This document shows positions 1 through 4,133 of a DNA stretch of 5,024 nucleotides, in pieces. Within the stretch, counting starts at the first letter, position 1; every line of letters starts with the position of its first letter. This stretch comes from Candidatus Sigynarchaeota archaeon (GTDB taxonomy: Archaea > Asgardarchaeota > Jordarchaeia > Jordarchaeales > Jordarchaeaceae). The stretch spans positions 1 to 5,024 of the forward strand of contig JAUQYY010000312.1 of NCBI GenBank assembly GCA_030587505.1. The letters run 5' to 3'. A program made the translations under genes and the position numbers. The notes under the pieces are model-generated. The model saw nothing but the letters and a program-made list of their open reading frames with translations, was not told where the DNA came from and ran no database searches.

Positions 1-202
1 AGTGGGCACCCTCCAGGGATCAGAAACAAACACACTGAAAACAATAATAAACGCAGTCAATATACCCGTTTTGACAGGCGGAGGAATCCACACCGTGCGT
101 GAAATAATCGAACTGAAAAACCTGGGCGTGGCCGGTGTCTTGGTCGCAACAGCGTTTCACAAGGGAAAAATCCGCCCAGAAGACCTTCAAAAACTCAAAT
201 AA
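1..202 (+). CDS. HisA/HisF-family TIM-barrel protein, C-terminal fragment
   Basis: This is the 3' end of a gene that enters from the left edge. The first complete codon is at base 2 and the stop TAA is at 200-202, leaving 66 residues. The visible part reads like the last third of a HisA/HisF barrel: a G-T-L-x-G segment at the left edge, a strand ending in a phosphate-binding GGGI at residues 27-30 (VLTGGGI), and the final strand and helix GVAGVLVATAFHKGKI, which matches the usual 'GVxGVLVATALHxGKI' ending. In classical HisA this fold isomerises ProFAR in histidine synthesis. Archaea also carry HisA/HisF-related paralogues of uncertain function, and the 'VATAFHKGKI' wording reminds me more of those than of true HisA. 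The catalytic N-terminal half lies outside the window, so substrate cannot be judged. The GTG at base 2 is most likely an internal Val codon, not a start. Family call is fairly sure; specific function is not. Confidence 0.72.
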   Translation, partial: VGTLQGSETNTLKTIINAVNIPVLTGGGIHTVREIIELKNLGVAGVLVATAFHKGKIRPEDLQKLK

Positions 203-218
203 AACTCAAAAATAAAAA

Positions 219-241
219 GTTTTAAGTTTTCGGAAATTTTT
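219..241 (+). terminator. T-rich transcription terminator candidate after the HisA-like gene
   Basis: Three T tracts (220-223, 227-230, 237-241) lie 17-39 bp after the stop codon. The last is part of a very small GGAA/TTCC hairpin (232-243). Archaeal RNA polymerase stops at oligo-T tracts without needing a strong hairpin, so this is a plausible end for the upstream transcript. The sequence is AT-rich anyway, so the support is only moderate. Confidence 0.35.
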
Positions 242-382
242 CCAAAGGTGGAATCAGACTCCCTCCTCCTCACTCGTGAAAACTACTCCCAACATACACT
301 TCAAAAAGCCAGAAAAATGGGAAAATGATTGATTTTTGCTTTTTCCGAGATTTATTGCTGATGTTATGTGTTTACTCTTATG

Positions 383-616
383 TCGGTTGATTCTGACCGA
401 AAAGTTGGTTACGGTGTTGAAATCGCGGTATAGATATCATACTTATTGAAGCCTGTGGGTGATATATTTTTTGAGATGGTGTTGAATATATTTTTGGGGG
501 TTTGAGGGGGAGGGCTATGAGGGTTTCTCTCCGCGAACGGAGGCTCGACAGGGGAGGCATACAAAACACTCCCCCAAACCTAAACATAAGTAAATCACAA
601 AATCCTATCACCTCCT
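383..616 (+). ncRNA. Candidate structured RNA or remnant element
   Basis: Seen in sequence: four inverted repeats in 234 bp. (1) TCGGT (383-387) with ACCGA (396-400). (2) ATATATT (462-468) with AATATAT (485-491). (3) A long stem of GGTTT (499-503) and GGGGGAG (506-512) pairing with CTCCCCC (569-575) and AAACC (576-580), 12 bp with a 2-nt GA bulge. (4) Nested inside it, CTCCG (529-533) and CGGAG (538-542) closing a CGAA loop. The G/C-rich core stands out in an AT-rich spacer, which in many archaea marks a stable RNA. The first hairpin resembles the start of archaeal 16S rRNA, and 607-616 equals the usual 16S 3' tail. I recognise no known RNA family: no RNase P, SRP or C/D box set is evident. 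It could instead be a small repeat or MITE-like element. Strand is a guess. Confidence 0.3.
499..580. repeat. Long imperfect inverted repeat with nested hairpin
   Basis: The arms 499-512 and 569-580 form 12 base pairs interrupted only by a 2-nt GA bulge on the left arm. A perfect 5-bp hairpin (529-533 with 538-542, loop CGAA) sits in the 56-nt interior. The outer pairing is G/C-rich and should be stable as RNA on either strand. No T tract follows on the plus strand, so it is not a typical terminator. Confidence 0.6.
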
Positions 617-637
617 GCAAAGTTAGGGGGCGGTATG

Positions 638-644
638 TTTATTA
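638..644 (+). promoter_or_regulatory. TATA-like box of the toxin-antitoxin operon
   Basis: TTTATTA is centred at 641. Archaeal transcription normally starts about 26 bp downstream of the box centre, here near 667. That gives a leaderless or nearly leaderless mRNA for the antitoxin (GTG 669 or ATG 678), which fits the absence of a good Shine-Dalgarno sequence before it. The BRE position upstream is not clearly purine-rich, so the call is tentative. Confidence 0.35.
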
Positions 645-677
645 GAATGTGTACAAGTTGTGTAATTTGTGGACAAA

Positions 678-992
678 ATGACTGAGAAGACAATGTCTGC
701 TAGGTTTGATTCTGAATTGTACGAAGAGATCTTAGAGTATGCTAAAGAGAAGGGTATACCTAAGACGAGGGCGCTTAGGGAACTGACGAGAGAGGGAGTA
801 AAGAGTTGGAAATTAACTAAGGCCTTATCCCTTTACAGGGATGGTAAGATAACTGTTTGGAAAGCGTCGCGAATAGCGGGAATTCCTCTCTCAAAAATGG
901 TTGAGATTGCGTCTTCTGAAAAGATTCCCATACACTACTCAGAGAGGGATCTGGAGAAAGACTTCAAGGCAGTCTTAGGTGAAAATGTTTGA
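678..992 (+). CDS. UPF0175-family antitoxin with N-terminal DNA-binding region
   Basis: Small basic/acidic protein of 104 residues from ATG 678 (107 from GTG 669). The N-terminal part, ARFDSELYEEILEYAKEKG followed by a second helix, has the strand-helix-helix look of a ribbon-helix-helix antitoxin. The C-terminal half is typical of UPF0175: ALSLYRDGKITVWKASRIAG (a helix-turn-helix-like segment), then IPLSKMVEI and the ending IPIHYSERDLEKDFKAVL, close to the family's 'YSxEDLxxDL' ending. Proteins of this family pair with DUF3368 PIN toxins in archaea and cyanobacteria, and the next gene is one. It probably binds and neutralises that toxin and represses the shared promoter. The stop TGA (990-992) overlaps the toxin start. 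I prefer ATG 678 because no Shine-Dalgarno sequence backs GTG 669, but the predicted TSS near 667 would allow either; ATG 693 would also keep all conserved parts. Confidence 0.82.
   Translation: MTEKTMSARFDSELYEEILEYAKEKGIPKTRALRELTREGVKSWKLTKALSLYRDGKITVWKASRIAGIPLSKMVEIASSEKIPIHYSERDLEKDFKAVLGENV
977..982 (+). promoter_or_regulatory. Ribosome binding site of the PIN toxin
   Basis: AGGTGA is complementary to TCACCT of the usual archaeal 16S tail and lies 6 nt before TTG 989. It sits inside the antitoxin coding sequence and decides the unusual TTG start of the toxin. The closer ATG at 985 would be only 2 nt away and opens a 27-codon out-of-frame ORF. Confidence 0.6.
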
Positions 993-1498
993 ACATTGTC
1001 CTCAATGCTACTTCCCTTGTTTATCTTGGAAAGAAGAGAAAGACCGATCTTTTGAGACTGGTGTTTGAAAAGATTATCATCCCTCCAGAGGTGGAGGAAG
1101 AAGTAATGAGTTTTAGTGAGAGCCCTGAGGCTGTACAGCTGAGAGATGCTATCAATGAAGGATGGATAGTGGTTGAAACTGCTTCCGAAGAAAAAGCGGC
1201 GAAAATTGCAAGGCTTTTTCCTGAGATAGATAAGGGGGAGGCGGCGGTAATAGCTTTGGCTATTGAGCGGCAAGTGAAAAGCGCTATAATCGACGATGCT
1301 GAGGCGAGGGTTGCCGCCGAGTACTTTAACCTGGAGGTTCATGGCACTTTATATGTTATGCTAGAGGCACTTAAACGTAACATTCTAAAATCCAAAACGG
1401 AAGTAAGAAGTATCCTGGACAACATGCTGAGAAGGGGTTTTTATCTCTCCACGGAGGTCTATTCAGAGTTTCTTTCCCTCCTAGAAAAAGTCGAGTGA
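989..1498 (+). CDS. DUF3368-type PIN-domain toxin (VapC-like)
   Basis: A 169-residue protein matching the DUF3368 branch of PIN-domain ribonucleases, which act as toxins by cutting RNA at a Mg-binding acidic pocket. Visible landmarks: the first strand IVLNATSLVYL (residues 3-13), IPPEVEEEV (31-39, with Glu38 as the second acidic position), EIDKGEAAVIALA (79-91, with the family's D-x-GE-A), AIIDDAEARVAAEYF (99-113), and the HGT turn at 118-120. The first acidic position, normally Asp in '(I/V)xD(T/A)S', is Asn6 here (codon 1004-1006, AAT; one base from GAT), so nuclease activity may be altered. The TTG start overlaps the antitoxin stop as TTGA, implying translational coupling, and an AGGTGA site 6 nt upstream supports it. 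In this frame a stop at 980-982 leaves TTG 989 as the only usable start. The gene looks AT-richer than the flavoenzyme genes, in keeping with a mobile toxin-antitoxin cassette. Confidence 0.85.
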   Translation: MNIVLNATSLVYLGKKRKTDLLRLVFEKIIIPPEVEEEVMSFSESPEAVQLRDAINEGWIVVETASEEKAAKIARLFPEIDKGEAAVIALAIERQVKSAIIDDAEARVAAEYFNLEVHGTLYVMLEALKRNILKSKTEVRSILDNMLRRGFYLSTEVYSEFLSLLEKVE

Positions 1499-1505
1499 AT
1501 TACGA

Positions 1506-1510
1506 TTTTT
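1506..1510 (+). terminator. Oligo-T terminator candidate after the toxin gene
   Basis: A TTTTT tract lies 8 bp after the toxin stop, with a second at 1601-1605. Either could end the plus-strand transcript in this AT-rich convergent spacer. There is no hairpin of note. Confidence 0.35.
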
Positions 1511-1617
1511 AAACATGGATTCAATTTCCAGTTGGTTGATAAGAATGAATAGAAACGGATAGTTTCAGATTTTTGTTAAGGAGATTTGCACAATATTATA
1601 TTTTTAATGAAATATCT

Positions 1618-1622
1618 AAAAA
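1618..1622 (-). terminator. Oligo-T terminator candidate after the FMN enzyme gene
   Basis: On the minus strand a TTTTT tract (complement of AAAAA at 1618-1622) lies about 64 bp past the stop of the FMN enzyme, with a second T-rich run just beyond. It is a reasonable archaeal stop for the convergent transcript, but rests on base composition only. Confidence 0.3.
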
Positions 1623-1685
1623 TTCTATCCAATTAAGAATGGCGCCAAGCACAGAAGAGTAACCGTGTTTGATTTATCTGCGCTG

Positions 1686-2714
1686 TTATGGAGTTCTCCA
1701 TAGCTTCGAGCTTAGGTTTTCGATGGTTTCTTCGGCTTCTTTGATTATCCTGTTTATTAGTTCTTTGACTGGAACTATTTCTCCTATAAGGCCCGCCACT
1801 TGTCCGGCTGCCATGAATCCCTTTTCCATGTTTCCCTCCAGCGTGTTTTTCACACCCTCCCAGGCGTAGCTGAAGGTGTCCTCTCCCTTGTTCATCATTT
1901 CCTGGAGTTTGAGGGAGAACTCGTTTTTTAGCTGTCTGCAGGGCCCGTAGGGCATGATTGTTACAATAGTGTCTCTCTCGGATGCTTTTAGGACGCTGTC
2001 CTTGTACTGTTGGTGGAAACTGCACTCCTCTGTTGCGATGAATCTTGTACCCATCTGGATGCCCTCGGCTCCGAGTGCTAGGGCCGCCACGAGTCCAGCC
2101 CCGTCGCAGAATCCCCCAGCGGCAATCACAGGGGTTTTCACCGCTTTCACCACTCCTCTAACCAGAACGAGTGTGGTCACCGGGTAGTCGTAGCTCACCA
2201 CTCCTCCTCCCTCGTTTCCAGAAGCGATTATGAAGTCGACTCCCGCTTTTTCGGCTGTTTTGGCGTGTCTGATTGTGGGTACGATGTGCATGCACACAAG
2301 ACCCGCGTCCTTGATAGACTTGATTAGCACGGCTGGGTCCCCCGCGGATGTGACTATTACCCTCAGTTTTTTCCGTGTTTCCGGGTTCGATTCCAGCTCT
2401 TCAATCACCACTTCAAGGTAGTCCTTCGCCATAGGAATAGCGTACTTTAGGGCGGGAATGTTAACCGCGAAAACCGCTTCCGGCAGGGTTGAACTGGTTA
2501 TCTCCCGTATAATTCTCCTGAGTCCCTCCTTGTGGTCTACTTCCTTCCTGCCGAGTCCCATTTTCTGGAAGGTGAACCCTGCCGTGGTGAGTGTGCCGAG
2601 TCCTCCAGCGTTGGAAACCGCCGTAGCCAGCTTCACAGTGGTGTAGGGTCCCATGGCACCCTGAATTATGGGGTACTTGACGCCCACCAATTCACAAAGC
2701 TTTGTTCTCAACAA
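1686..2714 (-). CDS. Nitronate monooxygenase / 2-nitropropane dioxygenase-like FMN protein
   Basis: A complete 342-residue TIM-barrel flavoprotein of the NPD/FabK superfamily (typical length 310-370). Landmarks: YPIIQGAMG at residues 14-22 (family 'PIiQaPM'), NAGGLGTL (35-42), FAVNI (82-86), GVDFIIASGNEGGG (158-171), PVIAAGGFCDGAGLVAALALGA (195-216, the FMN phosphate-binding loop), and IQMGTRFIATEEC followed by YKDSVLKASERDT (219-249). Members oxidise nitronates or act as enoyl-ACP reductases, usually in the cytosol. The family's 'G-x-E-A-G-G-H' is here G-N-E-G-G-G-V: Val172 replaces the catalytic His, so nitronate oxidation cannot be assumed and another flavin reaction is likely. The start is TTG 2714; a GGAGGT at 2722-2727 (minus strand) lies 7 nt before it, and a second TTG follows directly. 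It diverges from the iron-sulfur flavoprotein gene across a shared control region. Confidence 0.85.
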   Translation of the reverse strand: MLRTKLCELVGVKYPIIQGAMGPYTTVKLATAVSNAGGLGTLTTAGFTFQKMGLGRKEVDHKEGLRRIIREITSSTLPEAVFAVNIPALKYAIPMAKDYLEVVIEELESNPETRKKLRVIVTSAGDPAVLIKSIKDAGLVCMHIVPTIRHAKTAEKAGVDFIIASGNEGGGVVSYDYPVTTLVLVRGVVKAVKTPVIAAGGFCDGAGLVAALALGAEGIQMGTRFIATEECSFHQQYKDSVLKASERDTIVTIMPYGPCRQLKNEFSLKLQEMMNKGEDTFSYAWEGVKNTLEGNMEKGFMAAGQVAGLIGEIVPVKELINRIIKEAEETIENLSSKLWRTP

Positions 2715-2721
2715 TTTCTAA

Positions 2722-2727
2722 ACCTCC
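2722..2727 (-). promoter_or_regulatory. Ribosome binding site of the FMN enzyme
   Basis: GGAGGT on the minus strand, a perfect match to the anti-SD core, is 7 nt before TTG 2714. It fixes this rare start codon and rules against a leaderless mRNA for this gene. Confidence 0.75.
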
Positions 2728-2759
2728 GATGATTCGGCACAAACAGGTTATGTTCGAAA

Positions 2760-2779
2760 ACCGTTTCATAAACAACGGT
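2760..2779. promoter_or_regulatory. Inverted repeat around the TATA box (operator candidate)
   Basis: ACCGTT (2760-2765) and AACGGT (2774-2779) are perfect complements separated by 8 bp that contain the minus-strand TATA-like box. The half-site spacing is 14 bp. A dimeric regulator bound here would block TBP, so this is a good operator candidate for the FMN enzyme. No regulator gene is in the window. Confidence 0.45.
2766..2772 (-). promoter_or_regulatory. TATA-like box of the FMN enzyme gene
   Basis: On the minus strand the sequence reads TTTATGA. Transcription would start near 2743, giving a leader of about 28 nt that contains the GGAGGT site. The box is framed by the inverted repeat at 2760-2779, which suggests repressor control. 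The match to the TATA consensus is only fair. Confidence 0.4.
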
Positions 2780-2792
2780 ACAGACTCTGTAC
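2778..2792. promoter_or_regulatory. Perfect 7-1-7 palindrome (operator candidate)
   Basis: GTACAGA C TCTGTAC is a perfect palindrome of 7-bp arms around one central base. It overlaps the preceding inverted repeat by two bases and lies just upstream of the TATA-like box of the FMN enzyme, in the middle of a divergent intergenic region. This is a typical place for an archaeal transcription factor site. Which gene it controls is unknown. Confidence 0.45.
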
Positions 2793-2874
2793 GCTTCAAA
2801 CATTAGTCGGTCTCTATCGGCAACGCTTTTCCTAGAGGGCATTAGTCTTAAGTATTTTTTGGACAGACTTGAGA

Positions 2875-2902
2875 CGTGTTGCCAGCCTGTTGGCGTGTTG
2901 CC
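2875..2902. repeat. Tandem-like direct repeat CGTGTTGCC
   Basis: CGTGTTGCC occurs at 2875-2883 and again at 2894-2902, a period of 19 bp (about two helical turns). The inverted partner of its core, GGCAAC, is at 2819-2824. The copies lie about 30-50 bp upstream of the TATA-like box of the iron-sulfur flavoprotein and could be activator half-sites on one DNA face. Confidence 0.4.
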
Positions 2903-2915
2903 TGAGAGCGACTAC

Positions 2916-2930
2916 CCAAAGATTTTTAAT
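2916..2930 (+). promoter_or_regulatory. BRE/TATA-like promoter of the iron-sulfur flavoprotein
   Basis: A CCAAAG stretch (2916-2921) followed by ATTTTTAAT (2922-2930) fits the archaeal BRE plus TATA arrangement. It predicts a transcript start near 2953 and a leader of about 28 nt to TTG 2981. An alternative AT box, ATAAAA, at 2940-2945 would give a start close to the GTG at 2972. Confidence 0.4.
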
Positions 2931-2980
2931 ACCGGTGGGATAAAAGCTAATCCACTGGTAGTTAGCGGGCGGTGGTTTGT

Positions 2981-3844
2981 TTGAAGATATTGGGTTTGGT
3001 CGGTAGCTACCGCAAGTATGGAAACACCGAGGTACTCGTTAGGGAAGCGCTCATGAGCGCATCCGAGATGGGCGCTGAGGTAGAACTTCTCAGGCTCACG
3101 GACCTCACCATCAAACCCTGTAAGGGATGCATGGCCTGTGTTTTCAAAAACGCGGAGTGCAGAATAGAGGACGACGCCAACTTCTTCTTCTCAAAACTCT
3201 TCGAGGCCGACGGAATAATCCTCGGCTCACCCATCTACATCTTTGGACCCGTGGGCATAATCAAGATGATTCAGGACCGATTCCTTCAGATATCAACGAG
3301 ACTCGAAAAGCTCAGAAACAAGGTGGGTGCGATAATAGCGATTGGAGGGGCCCCCGGAGCCGAGGGAACCATAATGCCGGGGCTCGCCAGCTTCTTCATG
3401 TTCCTCGGAATCCCCATCGTTGACCAGATGCTGGTGTACTCCCACGGACCCGGCGAGATTCTGCTCCACGAGGACGCAGTTCAGAAAGCAAACCAGATAG
3501 GAAGAGAACTCGTGGAGGCGCTCCAGGACAACAGGGCGAAAACCAAATACATAGAAGCCTCGTCCGTGTGTCCCGTCTGCCACCAAAACTTCCTCATCCT
3601 AAAGGAAGGATCACTGGAGTGCGGCCTCTGCCACACCAAGGCCTCGCCGAGGATAGAGGAGGGCAAACTGGTTCTAGAATTCGGAAAAGCACAGGAAACA
3701 CGCGAAGCTAGACGCGAGGAAATAGCCGACCACATCGAGAACCTATCCGAAACGGGTGTAAAGTACCTCAAGCTCAAAGACGAAATCGACAAAAGAAAAG
3801 AAAAATACAAAAACTTTCCAATCAGCGTTGTAAAACCTTCCTGA
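2981..3844 (+). CDS. Iron-sulfur flavoprotein (NADPH-dependent FMN reductase family) with zinc-ribbon-like C-terminal domain
   Basis: A 287-residue protein from TTG 2981. The N terminus, KILGLVGSYRKYGNTEVLV, is the flavodoxin-like FMN phosphate loop. The cysteine cluster C-KG-C-MA-C-x6-C (residues 47, 50, 53, 60) is the compact 4Fe-4S motif of archaeal iron-sulfur flavoproteins, followed by the IILGSPIYIFG flavin segment (79-89). These homodimers pass electrons between ferredoxin-type donors and acceptors such as O2 or H2O2. After the flavodoxin domain (to about residue 185) come CPVC (197-200) and CGLC (214-217), which look like a zinc ribbon or rubredoxin-like knuckle pair, and a charged helical tail with many Lys and Glu. 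That tail domain is an addition to the basic family of about 190-200 residues. Start choice: the protein homology begins with 'MKILGL', and GGTGG (2971-2975) lies 5 nt before TTG 2981; GTG 2972 would add three residues. It is divergent from the FMN enzyme. Confidence 0.85.
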   Translation: MKILGLVGSYRKYGNTEVLVREALMSASEMGAEVELLRLTDLTIKPCKGCMACVFKNAECRIEDDANFFFSKLFEADGIILGSPIYIFGPVGIIKMIQDRFLQISTRLEKLRNKVGAIIAIGGAPGAEGTIMPGLASFFMFLGIPIVDQMLVYSHGPGEILLHEDAVQKANQIGRELVEALQDNRAKTKYIEASSVCPVCHQNFLILKEGSLECGLCHTKASPRIEEGKLVLEFGKAQETREARREEIADHIENLSETGVKYLKLKDEIDKRKEKYKNFPISVVKPS

Positions 3845-3880
3845 AGACGCTCGTGGAACCTAGAACTCAACTTCACCAAT

Positions 3881-3897
3881 CTTGTTCAGAGAACAAG
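3881..3897. repeat. Perfect 7-bp hairpin downstream of the flavoprotein
   Basis: CTTGTTC (3881-3887) and GAACAAG (3891-3897) pair perfectly around an AGA loop, 36 bp after the stop codon. No T run follows (the next bases are A-rich), so it is not a classical terminator. It may protect the mRNA 3' end or be a protein-binding palindrome. Confidence 0.5.
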
Positions 3898-3975
3898 GAA
3901 AACAAGACAGAACCTTAATAGTTGTGGACATCAGTTATTAAAAGAGTTACCTGTTAAAAACTGGTGTTGGTTCCC

Positions 3976-3981
3976 TTTTTT
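3976..3981 (+). terminator. Oligo-T terminator candidate
   Basis: A run of six T bases lies between CCC and GGGGG, about 130 bp after the flavoprotein stop and ahead of the next promoter. It is the longest T run in the spacer and a plausible transcript end. The evidence is compositional only. Confidence 0.3.
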
Positions 3982-4060
3982 GGGGGTTGAATGGTTTCGA
4001 GTTTTATTTCCCTTTGGAAGAAGGTGTGGCTAGACCATACTCATTGCAGTCTTCATAATT

Positions 4061-4067
4061 TTTATAT
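4061..4067 (+). promoter_or_regulatory. TATA-like box of the secreted propeller gene
   Basis: TTTATAT within an AT-rich run (4055-4070) predicts a transcript start near 4090, giving a leader of about 44 nt before GTG 4134. The interval also contains the small inverted repeat AGTAC-N8-GTACT (4093-4110), which would lie at the start of the transcript. Confidence 0.4.
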
Positions 4068-4133
4068 TTCTGAAAACATACTATTAGTCTCGAGTACTCA
4101 TTATTGTACTTTGGTAGGCAAAAGACCGCGGGG

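Larger units (their letters stand above)
203..668. other. 466-bp region without a convincing gene
   Basis: No protein gene can be supported here. The first part (203-380) is AT-rich with T tracts and nothing else that I recognise. From about 383 to 616 there are several strong inverted repeats and a G/C-rich core (496-580), described separately. The last 50 bases hold the probable promoter of the toxin-antitoxin operon. One minus-strand frame stays open from 620 to 378 (80 codons). Its composition (Pro, Ser, Arg, Gln and Ile rich, low complexity, no domain) looks like a read-through of structured DNA and not a protein. Confidence 0.5.

Noticed and set aside
378..620. 80-codon minus-strand open frame with a strong SD-like sequence inside its beginning
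   Set aside because: The SD lies after the putative TTG start, no start codon in this frame is well spaced from it, composition is low-complexity, and the frame covers the inverted-repeat core. It is more likely non-coding.
985..1068. Plus-strand ATG frame of 27 codons with three cysteines overlapping the toxin start
   Set aside because: It is only 2 nt from the SD sequence, out of frame with the toxin, and covered by recognised PIN-domain coding sequence.
935..1342. 135-codon minus-strand open frame
   Set aside because: It is antisense to the well-recognised antitoxin and PIN toxin genes and shows no domain.
1572..1632. AAGGAG followed by a TTG-started 16-codon frame in the convergent spacer
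   Set aside because: The peptide is very short, AT-rich and without any recognisable feature; the SD-like match is probably chance.
1633..2025. 130-codon minus-strand frame in a second reading frame
   Set aside because: It overlaps the NPD-family gene on the same strand in another frame; the latter has clear family motifs throughout.
3127..3879. Several open frames on both strands within the flavoprotein gene
   Set aside because: All are shadows of the flavoprotein frame, which carries the FMN loop, the 4Fe-4S cysteines and the zinc-ribbon-like cysteines.
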